A stretch of 37,942 nt of DNA from Prochlorococcus sp. AG-347-I06 (GTDB lineage Bacteria; Cyanobacteriota; Cyanobacteriia; PCC-6307; Cyanobiaceae): NCBI GenBank assembly GCA_003281605.1, contig QCBM01000006.1:1-37942 (forward strand), written 5' to 3'. A program made the position numbers and the translations under genes. Of the stretch, positions 26,131 through 34,763 are shown one piece after another. Numbering within the stretch: the stretch's first letter is position 1; the number at the start of each line of letters is the position of its first letter. A model generated the notes under the pieces. That model was not told the origin of the DNA and searched no databases. It saw only the letters and a program-made list of their open reading frames with translations.

Positions 26131-26658
26131 ATGAAAAAAAAAACCATAAATTTAAAAGAAGCTTCTTTCACGCAAGCAATAAACATATCCGCACAATGGT
26201 GCAAAGAGTGGGCTGAGGATTTACTCAGCGAAGAGGTTTTAGCAGATAGAATCGCAGAGCTAACTAAAACAAGAAATGGACTCAGAGGATTTTTTGCTTA
26301 CGCTTTATCAGATAAAGATTGTTTTTTGTTAGATAAACTTCCTTTTTCACTAATTTACAAATTGAACGAAGGTGGTGATGCTGTAACAGAAATAGTAGTA
26401 AAAAATTTAATAATGAGTTCCGCTCAAATTATTATTCATCGAAGAGATAATAATCATGAATATGAGATAACATCGGAGAACATTTCAGATAGATGTAAGG
26501 CTATTTTAAAACTGCTAGAAACTAATTCAGTTACAAAGTCTGTCAATCGAGTACTTAGAGACTTAGATAATATGGGCAATAGTTTTGATAATTCAGTGAA
26601 GTATGACTCAGAGCAAAAGGAATTCATAAAAAAACAAATTCTTGATATCGCCCAATAA
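26131..26658 (+). CDS. Hypothetical protein, 175 residues
   Basis: Soluble, no signal peptide or membrane segment. The N-terminal half is helical (FTQAINISAQWCKEWAEDLL, then VLADRIAELTKTRNGLRGFFAYAL). A mixed central region contains LPFSLIYKLNEGGDAVTEIVVKNLIMSSAQII, and the C-terminus is polar. I do not recognise a domain, though the orderly composition and ATG start opposite era (38 bases apart) support a real gene, probably conserved in picocyanobacteria. It ends at a clear hairpin terminator. Confidence 0.8.
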   Translation: MKKKTINLKEASFTQAINISAQWCKEWAEDLLSEEVLADRIAELTKTRNGLRGFFAYALSDKDCFLLDKLPFSLIYKLNEGGDAVTEIVVKNLIMSSAQIIIHRRDNNHEYEITSENISDRCKAILKLLETNSVTKSVNRVLRDLDNMGNSFDNSVKYDSEQKEFIKKQILDIAQ

Positions 26659-26659
26659 A

Positions 26660-26685
26660 AAAGCGTAGAAACAAATCTACGCTTT
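26660..26685. terminator. Hairpin terminator shared by convergent genes
   Basis: A perfect 10-base stem, AAAGCGTAGA and TCTACGCTTT, with a 6-base loop lies just after the stop at 26658. Flanking A and T stretches on both sides let it act in both directions, for the unknown plus-strand gene and for the minus-strand Bax-inhibitor-like gene ending at 26710. It is the only strong hairpin of this kind I found in the window. Confidence 0.8.
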
Positions 26686-26709
26686 AGATTATTGGTTTAA
26701 ATAATGTGT

Positions 26710-27447
26710 TTAGTCTCTTCTTCCACCACCTTGTAGTGCAATCATTAATCTTAATATAAAAACAAAAAGATTTATATATGTAAGATACATACCTAAAGCC
26801 CCTGCAAGGTATTGATCATCATTATATCTTCTTGGCATTGTATAAAAATCAACGAAAGACATTGCCACAAATAATACAGTTCCAAATCCGGCAATTATTA
26901 ATTCGAGTCCTGAACCTCCAAAAACTCCTGGAGCAAAGAATCCTCCAATTAGTTGGACAAACATTGCTATAAGCAATCCTATTAATCCAAGACCAACTAC
27001 TCCACTTAGTGCTTGACCAACACTATCACTCATTCTTTGGCCAGTGTAAGAGGCAATAACGAAAGTTATACCAGTAGCTAAGGCTGCTGTTCCAACCGAA
27101 CCAATACCAATTGTTCCTATTGCTAAAGCAACTATTCCACTCAAGGTGAATCCAGTTAACAAACTAAATCCTGTTAACAAAGGCAATGCCTTCGCATTAT
27201 TTGCGCTATTTGCAGCGCTTGTGGCAACAAAAAACAAAATCAATTCTGCAATTAATGCAACAATTGAGAGAGGCTGAAAAAGACCAGGATTTGTTGCTAT
27301 GAGTGAAACACCTGCTAAAACGCCTAAAGAAGTTAGAACCATTCCTCCACCTACGTAAGGTAAAGCTTTTTGAACAACATTAGGTCCAACAATTGAACTA
27401 GTTTGTGCTTCACGAATAGCTTGATTGAAATTACTACTTGCTGGCAT
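26710..27447 (-). CDS. Bax inhibitor-1/YccA family membrane protein
   Basis: 245 residues with a soluble N-terminus (1-30) and about seven transmembrane segments from residue 32 to 238. Long Gly/Ala/Leu-rich helices alternate with short loops. The PRRYNDDQYLAGALGMYLTYINLFVFILRLM end, with acidic residues in the penultimate loop and a final helix, fits the BI-1/YccA family, whose bacterial member BsYetJ is a pH-sensitive calcium leak channel. Function in cyanobacteria is not established. It lies 73 bases after phoH on the same strand and ends at the shared terminator. Confidence 0.85.
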   Translation of the reverse strand: MPASSNFNQAIREAQTSSIVGPNVVQKALPYVGGGMVLTSLGVLAGVSLIATNPGLFQPLSIVALIAELILFFVATSAANSANNAKALPLLTGFSLLTGFTLSGIVALAIGTIGIGSVGTAALATGITFVIASYTGQRMSDSVGQALSGVVGLGLIGLLIAMFVQLIGGFFAPGVFGGSGLELIIAGFGTVLFVAMSFVDFYTMPRRYNDDQYLAGALGMYLTYINLFVFILRLMIALQGGGRRD

Positions 27448-27520
27448 TTTTTTTTATAAATATAGACTTATTCTAATTGATTTTTAAAATTTCAGGGTAC
27501 GGATCTCCAGAGTTATAAAT

Positions 27521-28477
27521 TTATTGATAAGCCTCAATAATTTTCTGAACTAAAGGATGACGAACTACATCTTCAATATTTAAATAACAAAATTTTATAC
27601 CTTCAGTTTCAGAGAAAATTCTCGATGCTTCAATGAGGCCGCTTTCCTGATCTTTTTTTAAATCAATTTGAGTAATATCTCCGTTTACAACCATTTTTGA
27701 TCTCTCTCCTAATCTGGTCAAAAACATTCTCATTTGAGAGCAAGTAGTATTTTGTGCCTCATCCAAAATAATTAAAGAATTATCTAAGGTTCTTCCTCTC
27801 ATAAATGCCAAAGGAGCAACTTCAATAATTCCCTTATCAATTAACGAACTTGTTCTATCAATCCCGAAAATACTATGTAAAGAATCAAATAAAGGCCTTA
27901 AATATGGATCTACTTTTTGTTGCAAATCACCAGGTAGAAATCCCAAACTTTCACCAGCTTCTACAGCTGGTCTGGTAAGAATAATTTTTTCAATTTTTTT
28001 CTCATTCAATAGCCTTGCCGCGCAAACAGTTGCTAAAAATGTTTTACCAGTACCAGCTGGGCCAATTGCGAATGTAAGATCAAAGTTTTCAATTGATTCA
28101 ACATATTCTTTTTGCCTTATAGTTCTTGGTCTTAAAAATCTTCCTTCTTTGGAACGCGCAAGAATTTTTTTTCCAAGTTCTGCATGTGAAGACGATTCGC
28201 CCATATTTAAAGAGCTTAAAGCCGCTTTAAGATCTACCTCTGGGACTTCTAACCCTTGTTCCCAAATTGGTCTTGTTAGTTCTACTAATGCTGAGGCTCT
28301 CTCGATTTTCGATATTCCACCGTTCATCTCAAGTTGTAAGCCTCTAATTGTTAAAGAAACTCCTGTAAGAGACTCAAATTTTTTTAAGAAAGAATTACCA
28401 GGTCCAGATAATGCTGTAGCGGCATCAGAGCTTGGCAAATCAATTTTGAAGTGACCAGTTTTGGAAACTTCCTTCAT
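27521..28477 (-). CDS. phoH: PhoH-like ATPase
   Basis: A 318-residue PhoH/YbeZ-type protein, a P-loop ATPase linked to RNA and ribosome metabolism. After an N-terminal segment (about 1-110) it has the RPRTIRQKEYV entry, Walker A GPAGTGKT (139-146), ILTRPAVEAGESLGFLPGDL (166-185) and Walker B LIILDEAQN (235-243), followed by TRLGERSKMVVNGD. The ATG at 28477 is 36 bases after the rpsP stop, so rpsP and phoH probably share a transcript. Confidence 0.95.
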   Translation of the reverse strand: MKEVSKTGHFKIDLPSSDAATALSGPGNSFLKKFESLTGVSLTIRGLQLEMNGGISKIERASALVELTRPIWEQGLEVPEVDLKAALSSLNMGESSSHAELGKKILARSKEGRFLRPRTIRQKEYVESIENFDLTFAIGPAGTGKTFLATVCAARLLNEKKIEKIILTRPAVEAGESLGFLPGDLQQKVDPYLRPLFDSLHSIFGIDRTSSLIDKGIIEVAPLAFMRGRTLDNSLIILDEAQNTTCSQMRMFLTRLGERSKMVVNGDITQIDLKKDQESGLIEASRIFSETEGIKFCYLNIEDVVRHPLVQKIIEAYQ

Positions 28478-28513
28478 CTAGTTATTGAATAAGAATAGAA
28501 ATTTATCAAATCA

Positions 28514-28879
28514 CTAGCTTTCAGCTTCATTACTCTCGTTTTCAACTTTACTACTATCATTTTCTTCGTCTTTAGTTTTGACCTTAGCTAATTTTTCGTT
28601 CTCTAACTTTGCTTTACCAATTGAGATAGAGGGTCTTTCTGTTTTTTCTAATAACCCTCCCTTTTCTAATAAAGTTCTCACAACATCAGTTGGCTGAGCA
28701 CCTTGAGTAAGTCTTGTTCTTAAAGCTTCTGTGTCAAGCCTGGTTTCCTTAGTTCTTGGATTATAAAAACCTAGTTCTTGAAGAGGTCTGCCATCTCTTC
28801 TGGAAGTACTATTGCATGCAACAATTCTGAAACTTGCTTCTTTTTTCTTTCCAAAGCGCTTAAGGCGCAATTTAATCAT
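28514..28879 (-). CDS. rpsP: 30S ribosomal protein S16, with charged C-terminal tail
   Basis: Small-subunit protein that stabilises the central part of 16S rRNA. The conserved core is residues 1 to about 80: [36 protein letters not shown] and [16 protein letters not shown] tail of about 40 residues rich in Lys, Glu, Asn and Ser follows, as in other cyanobacterial S16 proteins. A run of six A in this gene (near 28845) is in frame, which shows that such runs are not always faulty here. It lies 54 bases after ffh on the same strand. Confidence 0.97.
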   Translation of the reverse strand: MIKLRLKRFGKKKEASFRIVACNSTSRRDGRPLQELGFYNPRTKETRLDTEALRTRLTQGAQPTDVVRTLLEKGGLLEKTERPSISIGKAKLENEKLAKVKTKDEENDSSKVENESNEAES

Positions 28880-28933
28880 CTTAATTTAATGCGTTTTTAA
28901 TAATAATATCATTTAAAGGTAAAAATATAGAAA

Positions 28934-30340
28934 TTATAAATCGGCAAAACCTTTTTTCTTTTTATTATTTTTTTGTTTTTTCATTGGCTTATTACCACTC
29001 ATACCTCCCATTCCTGGCATTCCTCCCATTCCTGGCATTCCTCCGTTAGACATTTGTTTCATAAAACCTCTCATTCTTTGAAAATCAGCTAATACTTTAT
29101 CTACGTCTTTTGCTTCATAACCACTACCCTGAGCGATTCTCTGTCTTCTTGAGGGTTGAGCGGCAAGAACTTCGGGTTTTTGTTTCTCCTCAAGAGTCAT
29201 TGACGAGATCATAGATTCTATTTTCTTAAGTTGATCTTCTCCATCTTTTATCATCCCATCATCTATTTTATTCATTCCAGGAATCAATTTTATCAATCCA
29301 CCAAGTGAACCCATTCTTTTAATTAATCTCATTTGCTTTACAAAATCATTAAAATCAAAAGTCGCTTCTTGAAGTTTCTTTTGCATCGCTTCTGCATCAG
29401 CAAGTTCAACTTCTTTTTGTGCTTTTTCAACAAGTGTCAATACATCACCCATGCCTAAAATTCTGCTGGCCATTCTCTCTGGATGAAATGGTTGCAGGGC
29501 CTCTATTTTTTCACCTACACCTATAAATTTGATTGGTTTACCACTTATCTTTCTTATTGATAAAGCAGCTCCGCCTCTTGAGTCACCATCCAACTTAGTT
29601 AATATCGCCCCTGTGATGCCTACTTTTTCATGAAATGACTTTGTTAAGTCTGCAGCTTCTTGCCCAATCATCGAATCAACAACAAGCAAAACCTCATCAG
29701 GATTAGAAACTTCTTTTATTCGAACCATTTCACTCATCATGGAATCATCAATTTGCAGTCTTCCTGCAGTATCAATAATTATCGAATTAAAATCATTTTC
29801 ACTAGCAAAATCTAATGCTTCCTTTGCTATTTCTTCTGGTTTGCTATTTTCTTCTTTAGCTGAAAAAACTTCCAATTCATATTGACTTCCCAATGTTTTA
29901 AGCTGCTCTACAGCTGCTGGTCGATAAATATCTGCAGCCACCAAAAGAACTTTTTTATCATTTTCCTTTAAATAAAGTCCTAACTTTCCTGTTGCAGTTG
30001 TTTTACCCGCTCCCTGAAGTCCAGCCATCAAAATGACTGTAGGACTTTTTTCATTTTCGTTTAATGGAGAATTTTCATTCCCCATGATGTGAATTAATTC
30101 TTTATTTACAACTTCTATAAATTTCTGACCTGGGTTTACACCCCTTACTACTTCTTCTCCAATAGCTTTATCTTTAACATCTGTTATAAACTCTTTTACT
30201 ACAGACAAACTAACATCTGCATCAAGGAGTGCTCTTTTTACCTCCTTCAAGGCATCGTTAATATTATTTTCACTAATTTTTGCTTCGCCTCTTAAACCCT
30301 TTACTGCGTCTTCAAAGCGTGACGAGAGTTCATCAAACAT
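28934..30340 (-). CDS. ffh: Signal recognition particle protein Ffh (SRP54)
   Basis: GTPase that binds 4.5S RNA and signal sequences to target proteins to the membrane. The N domain covers 1 to about 90. The G domain has GLQGAGKTTATGKL (107-120), ADIYRPAAVEQL, DTAGR and TKLDGDSRGG. The Met-rich M domain extends from about 300 to the end (MRLIKRMGSLGGLIKLIPG, SRRQRIAQGSG). The C-terminus carries a short GMPGMG repeat and a lysine-rich end. Length 468 is normal for cyanobacterial Ffh. ftn2 ends 47 bases upstream and rpsP follows, an arrangement I recall from other picocyanobacteria. Confidence 0.97.
   Translation of the reverse strand: MFDELSSRFEDAVKGLRGEAKISENNINDALKEVKRALLDADVSLSVVKEFITDVKDKAIGEEVVRGVNPGQKFIEVVNKELIHIMGNENSPLNENEKSPTVILMAGLQGAGKTTATGKLGLYLKENDKKVLLVAADIYRPAAVEQLKTLGSQYELEVFSAKEENSKPEEIAKEALDFASENDFNSIIIDTAGRLQIDDSMMSEMVRIKEVSNPDEVLLVVDSMIGQEAADLTKSFHEKVGITGAILTKLDGDSRGGAALSIRKISGKPIKFIGVGEKIEALQPFHPERMASRILGMGDVLTLVEKAQKEVELADAEAMQKKLQEATFDFNDFVKQMRLIKRMGSLGGLIKLIPGMNKIDDGMIKDGEDQLKKIESMISSMTLEEKQKPEVLAAQPSRRQRIAQGSGYEAKDVDKVLADFQRMRGFMKQMSNGGMPGMGGMPGMGGMSGNKPMKKQKNNKKKKGFADL
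29004..29039 (-). repeat. Tandem 18-base repeat in the ffh 3' end
   Basis: Two perfect copies of an 18-base unit (29004-29021 and 29022-29039) with a partial third copy encode Gly-Met-Pro-Gly-Met-Gly units in the M-domain tail. Copy number could vary between strains; the Met-rich tail is usual in this family. Confidence 0.8.
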
Positions 30341-30387
30341 TATTCAAAAGTAATTTTAAATATTATAGATGATCTTGAAGTTTGTAA

Positions 30388-32493
30388 TTACAAGCCACTC
30401 ACGAAATCAACCAATTTCCATGATTTATTTGAAAAACCCAAAATATATTTAACTTTAAGGGGATTTAATGATGTTTCATTAACAAATTCACCAGAATTCT
30501 TTACTAATCTCTCCAGATAATTCAATTCTGCTAAAACAACTATTCGAGATGAAGTTTGCGATTCCAAATCAATCTTACGTATTTGGGAATTAATTTCTTT
30601 GTAAATTCCCTTCTTGATATCGTTCTGTCTTTCTTCGATAGTTCTATCAATCAAACCTTTACTAACAATCTTGGAAAGATTAATTTCACTCTTTCCAGCT
30701 AAGTAATTACTTTTATTTAGAAGCCATCCATTAATTAAATTCCTAATATCTTCCAAAGAAGGTGAAGGGGAATTAAGTTCTTTGAATTGATCGGAAAAAA
30801 TTGAAGTAGATTTCTCAGAAATAGAATTCAATTTGCTTGAAGGATTTTTTTTTATTTCTTGAATAATATCTTTTTCACTAATCTTTTGATTTTTATCTTT
30901 GGCAATTAAAGTTTTTTCAAAATTAGCTTCCTTCTGAATTGACTTTTTAAAATTATTTCTTAAAAATCCAATACCAATGCCAAATGCAAATAAAATTAAA
31001 AACGCATAAATATAAACTAAATAAGGTGACTGTTTAATAATGCCTTTATCCTTCAAAAATTCCCCAAAATTAAACTTTAATTCTGCAATTTTTTCAATTA
31101 AGAAATTATAAAACTCTATTGGTTTTTTCTTAAAGTATTCCTCATTGAATTCGTTTTCTTTGATCTCAACCTTTTCATAATCTTGTTTTATACCCCCAGG
31201 CCAAGGTAATTTCCTTTCATCAATACTGCCCAATAAATTATCAAAATCTTCAGTCGTTTTTGTAGAGGTTTCCTTCTCAATCTGTTGGTTCTGAAGATTT
31301 GACCTAATTGCAATTCTATTTGATTTCTTTTCTAATTTTTCAATAAATTCTTGAATTTCCCTATCTTCAAACCAAGAATCTAAATCAACCTCTTTTGAGT
31401 CAATGTCTCTATACCCAACTAAAACATCATTCTCTAGCCAATTTTTACAAAAAATACATATCGCTTCTAACTTATTTCCTGAATAATTATTAAGCCAATC
31501 TCGTAAATTTTCATCAGAACTACTTGAAAACCTTGCAGAGGCCTGGTCAACATCAGCTAAAAGCAAATCTAAACAACCAATTAAAGGCATTGAATCAAGA
31601 CCTGATAAATTTAGTTTCTTTAAAATTCTTCTCGCTTCAAATAATTTTTCCGGCTTTCTTCTAGAGAAACCAATAGCTGTTAAGGATAGAAAAGCTAAAA
31701 ATCCTGCTTCTAACGATCCTCTTTTTTGTAATTCAAGAAACAAATCAATCTGTTCTTGCACTGTCAAGAATGGCTTAATTTGTTGAAAAAAAGCTTCAAA
31801 CTCTTGCTGATTTAAATAATCTTTATATTCAGATTTATTTTCACCTTCTAAACCACCTCTTTTGATTATTAAATTTTCCAACATACTTAAGCCTTTTTTA
31901 TGAGACTCTTGATCATTAAGATCCCTACTAAGTAAATCTAGGATTCTGAAAGGAAGCAAAGCAAGCAAGTCCTCTTCAAGTTCTTTTCTTCTGTTTTCAA
32001 GCTTACCCATTCTTTGTAGAAGTTGAATACCTTCATGTAAAAAATCAGCGGCGTTCGAATAGGATCTTAGCTGTTGTTCTTGAATTGCAGAATCTCTAGC
32101 TGTTAAAGCAGCCAATAGTGTTAAATCAGCTTCTCTACTACTTCCTAAAGCTGGAGTTTGTGGGGGCTGCAATGCTTTTCTCGTGATTTTAAAAGCTTCT
32201 TTTGCTGAACCCGATTCCCAAAGTAGTATTAATCCTGCTACTTCTCTATTTGAGGAAAAATCTAATCCAGAATTCCCATTTAATAACAAATTTTCGTAAT
32301 CTCTTCGGCTTTCTGGATCTGTAAGTAAATCGGCTGTGAGGCGGAGCAACTCAGATCTTTGGGTTAAAACTTCATAAGTAAAACCTTCATCGGGTGTTTT
32401 ATCTAAACGTAATTGAAACGCCCTTAATATTTCCTCAGAAGTTGCAGAGGGGCTTACGCCAATTAAACGAAAATGGTCTAAAGGAAGTTCCAA
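30388..32493 (-). CDS. ftn2: Cell division protein Ftn2/ZipN (ARC6-like)
   Basis: A 701-residue divisome organiser that anchors FtsZ to the cytoplasmic membrane in cyanobacteria; the plant homologue is ARC6. Residues 1-70 form a J-like domain (DHFRLIGVSPSATSEEILRA) without an HPD motif. A long helical region follows to about 390, then a charged linker, one transmembrane segment at 490-511 (YLVYIYAFLILFAFGIGIGF), and a C-terminal IMS-like domain from about 575 that ends in SWKLVDFVSGL. The frame opens with TTG (ELPLDHF). It is divergent from pdhA with 113 bases between the starts, and ffh follows on the same strand. Confidence 0.93.
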   Translation of the reverse strand: MELPLDHFRLIGVSPSATSEEILRAFQLRLDKTPDEGFTYEVLTQRSELLRLTADLLTDPESRRDYENLLLNGNSGLDFSSNREVAGLILLWESGSAKEAFKITRKALQPPQTPALGSSREADLTLLAALTARDSAIQEQQLRSYSNAADFLHEGIQLLQRMGKLENRRKELEEDLLALLPFRILDLLSRDLNDQESHKKGLSMLENLIIKRGGLEGENKSEYKDYLNQQEFEAFFQQIKPFLTVQEQIDLFLELQKRGSLEAGFLAFLSLTAIGFSRRKPEKLFEARRILKKLNLSGLDSMPLIGCLDLLLADVDQASARFSSSSDENLRDWLNNYSGNKLEAICIFCKNWLENDVLVGYRDIDSKEVDLDSWFEDREIQEFIEKLEKKSNRIAIRSNLQNQQIEKETSTKTTEDFDNLLGSIDERKLPWPGGIKQDYEKVEIKENEFNEEYFKKKPIEFYNFLIEKIAELKFNFGEFLKDKGIIKQSPYLVYIYAFLILFAFGIGIGFLRNNFKKSIQKEANFEKTLIAKDKNQKISEKDIIQEIKKNPSSKLNSISEKSTSIFSDQFKELNSPSPSLEDIRNLINGWLLNKSNYLAGKSEINLSKIVSKGLIDRTIEERQNDIKKGIYKEINSQIRKIDLESQTSSRIVVLAELNYLERLVKNSGEFVNETSLNPLKVKYILGFSNKSWKLVDFVSGL

Positions 32494-32606
32494 GCAAATA
32501 TCCTATTGAAAATTCTTAGACAAATTTTATCAAGTTAAAAAAATTTTTCACAAGGTCTTACAGAGTTATTAAAGAAAATCATGAAAATCGCCCTTCACAG
32601 CTTAGA

Positions 32607-33680
32607 ATGTTAACAAATCAAAACTTCGTTAAGGTATTTTTCTTGGAAACACATGTAGAGAGAATCTCAAATCTTCAAGACATAAAAAAATCCGAATTAG
32701 ATCGAGAAACCGGATTATTTCTTTATGAAGACATGACTCTTGGTCGTAGGTTTGAAGATAAGTGTGCAGAAATGTATTACAGGGGGAAAATGTTTGGTTT
32801 CGTTCATTTATATAACGGTCAAGAAGCTATAAGCACTGGAGTAATTGGCGCCATGAAAAAGAAACATGATTGGTTTTGTAGTACATATCGCGATCATGTT
32901 CATGCACTAAGTGCGGGGGTTCCCTCATTTGAAGTAATGAGTGAGCTTTTTGGTAAAGCTACTGGATGTAGTAAAGGCCGAGGTGGATCCATGCACTTAT
33001 TTTCAAGAGAGCATCATTTACTGGGAGGATATGCATTTATTGGAGAGGGAATTCCAGTTGCCTTAGGGGCAGCCTTTTCAAGTAAATACAAAAAGGAAGT
33101 TGCTGGTAACAGTAATAGTGATGCAGTAACTGCAGCATTCTTTGGGGATGGGACTTGCAATAATGGGCAGTTTTTTGAATGTTTAAATATGGCTCAGTTA
33201 TGGAAATTACCCATAATTTTTGTTGTTGAAAATAATAAATGGGCTATTGGTATGGCTCATGATAGAGCCACTAGTAACCCAGAAATCTGGAGAAAAGCGT
33301 CTGCTTTTGGTATGCACGGTGAGGAAGTTGATGGAATGGATGTGTTAGCAGTGAGAGGAGCAGCACAAAGAGCAATTGATCGTGCTAGAGCAGGAGAAGG
33401 GCCTACACTCTTAGAATGTTTAACTTATAGATATAGAGGCCATTCTCTTGCAGATCCAGATGAATTAAGGTCTGAAAAAGAGAAGGAATTTTGGGGAAAA
33501 AGAGATCCCATTAAGAAGCTAGCCAAAGAAATTATTGACGGTAAATTCGCAACGGAAGAAGAATTAAAAGTTATTGAAAAGAAAATTGACGCAGAGATTT
33601 CGGAGTCAGTTAAAAATGCTATTGAAGCTCCCGAACCACCTTCAGAAGAATTAACAAAATATATTTGGGCAGAAGATTAG
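32607..33680 (+). CDS. pdhA: Pyruvate dehydrogenase E1 component, alpha subunit
   Basis: Thiamine-diphosphate-dependent decarboxylase subunit of the complex that makes acetyl-CoA. It has the TPP-binding motif [20 protein letters not shown] (180-199) running to ENN (208-210), preceded by [19 protein letters not shown], and followed by the phosphorylation-loop region [16 protein letters not shown]. The 357-residue length is typical. The ATG at 32607 gives an N-terminus ([11 protein letters not shown]) that looks less conserved, and a TTG at codon 13 (ETHVERIS) is an alternative start. The stop is one base from the convergent sigma factor stop. The E1 beta subunit is elsewhere. Confidence 0.95.
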   Translation: MLTNQNFVKVFFLETHVERISNLQDIKKSELDRETGLFLYEDMTLGRRFEDKCAEMYYRGKMFGFVHLYNGQEAISTGVIGAMKKKHDWFCSTYRDHVHALSAGVPSFEVMSELFGKATGCSKGRGGSMHLFSREHHLLGGYAFIGEGIPVALGAAFSSKYKKEVAGNSNSDAVTAAFFGDGTCNNGQFFECLNMAQLWKLPIIFVVENNKWAIGMAHDRATSNPEIWRKASAFGMHGEEVDGMDVLAVRGAAQRAIDRARAGEGPTLLECLTYRYRGHSLADPDELRSEKEKEFWGKRDPIKKLAKEIIDGKFATEEELKVIEKKIDAEISESVKNAIEAPEPPSEELTKYIWAED

Positions 33681-33681
33681 A

Positions 33682-34623
33682 TCAAATACCACTAGGTAAT
33701 TTTCTAGTTAAATTCCTTAATTTTCTTAGTGCCTTAAGTTCAACTTGCCTCACTCTTTCTCTGGAAACTTCTAATAATCTTCCAATTTCAGCAAGTGTGT
33801 GTCTCTCATTTGCATCAAGCCCAAATCTTAATTTAAGAACATGTTGTTCTTGCTCGCTCAAATGAGTTAACCACTTACCAAGTTGCTCTTGATGCATTTT
33901 TTGTTCAACTTGATCTAAAGGTTCTTCACTATTACTATCAGCAATTAAATCACCTAAAAAGCTTCTGCCGTCATCGCCATTTACTGGAGCATCTAAACTA
34001 CTTGTCGATAAAGCTTGTCTCAAAACTGAATCCAATTCTTCTACATCAATTTCCATCGCCTCTGCAATTTCAATCCTACTGGGCATAGCACCAAGTTTAT
34101 GAGCCAAATCTCTACTAACTTTTCTAATTGAAGCTAACCTTTCACTTAAGTGAACAGGTAAACGAATTGTTCTTGATTGACAAGCAATTGCTCTTGTCAT
34201 ACTCTGTCTAATCCACCAGAAAGCGTATGTAGAAAACTTATACCCCCTTGTCGGATCAAATTTTTCAACAGCCCTCTCCAATCCAAGAGAACCTTCTTGT
34301 ACTAAATCAAGAAGTTCGAGTCCTTTACCTTGATATTTTTTTGCAACACTGACAACTAATCTTAGATTAGCTTTCATCATTCTTTCTTTAGCTCTTCGAC
34401 CAATTTTTATTGTTCTTTTTTGCTGAGTTGTAAATTCATTAGTCTTTTCATTTAATTGTCCATCTTCCGTAAGAATCATCATTTTCTGGACTTGATTACC
34501 CAATTCAATCTCTTCGGCAGGTGTTAATAAAGGGACTCTACCAATATTTTGTAAGTACCAACTGATTGGATCATTACTCCTCCTTTTAGGTTGTTCTGCT
34601 TGTGTTGGTAAAGATGAAACCAT
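33682..34623 (-). CDS. Group 2 (RpoD-like) RNA polymerase sigma factor
   Basis: 313 residues with regions 1.2 to 4.2 but without the long acidic region 1.1 of a principal sigma. Region 1.2 begins DPISWYLQNIGRVPLLTPAEE. Region 2 includes LVVSVAKKYQGKGLELLDLV and the promoter-melting and -10 segment GYKFSTYAFWWIRQSMTRAI. Region 4 includes VLKLRFGLDANERHTLAEIG and VSRERVRQVELKALRKLR, the -35 helix-turn-helix. These are non-essential alternative sigma factors that recognise consensus-like promoters under stress or light change; which group 2 member this is cannot be decided. ATG at 34623; convergent with pdhA, with 140 bases between it and nnr. Confidence 0.93.
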   Translation of the reverse strand: MVSSLPTQAEQPKRRSNDPISWYLQNIGRVPLLTPAEEIELGNQVQKMMILTEDGQLNEKTNEFTTQQKRTIKIGRRAKERMMKANLRLVVSVAKKYQGKGLELLDLVQEGSLGLERAVEKFDPTRGYKFSTYAFWWIRQSMTRAIACQSRTIRLPVHLSERLASIRKVSRDLAHKLGAMPSRIEIAEAMEIDVEELDSVLRQALSTSSLDAPVNGDDGRSFLGDLIADSNSEEPLDQVEQKMHQEQLGKWLTHLSEQEQHVLKLRFGLDANERHTLAEIGRLLEVSRERVRQVELKALRKLRNLTRKLPSGI

Positions 34624-34763
34624 AAATTTGACCCAATTAGGTATTAAAACTTTCCTACATTTTTATGGAAATGGCCAAATATTTAATGCGGGCTTCAGAT
34701 TTCAAGTAATATTTGTACACTTATGTGTTTAAAACTATAAATAACTCTCTTAAATTGTTTCTT

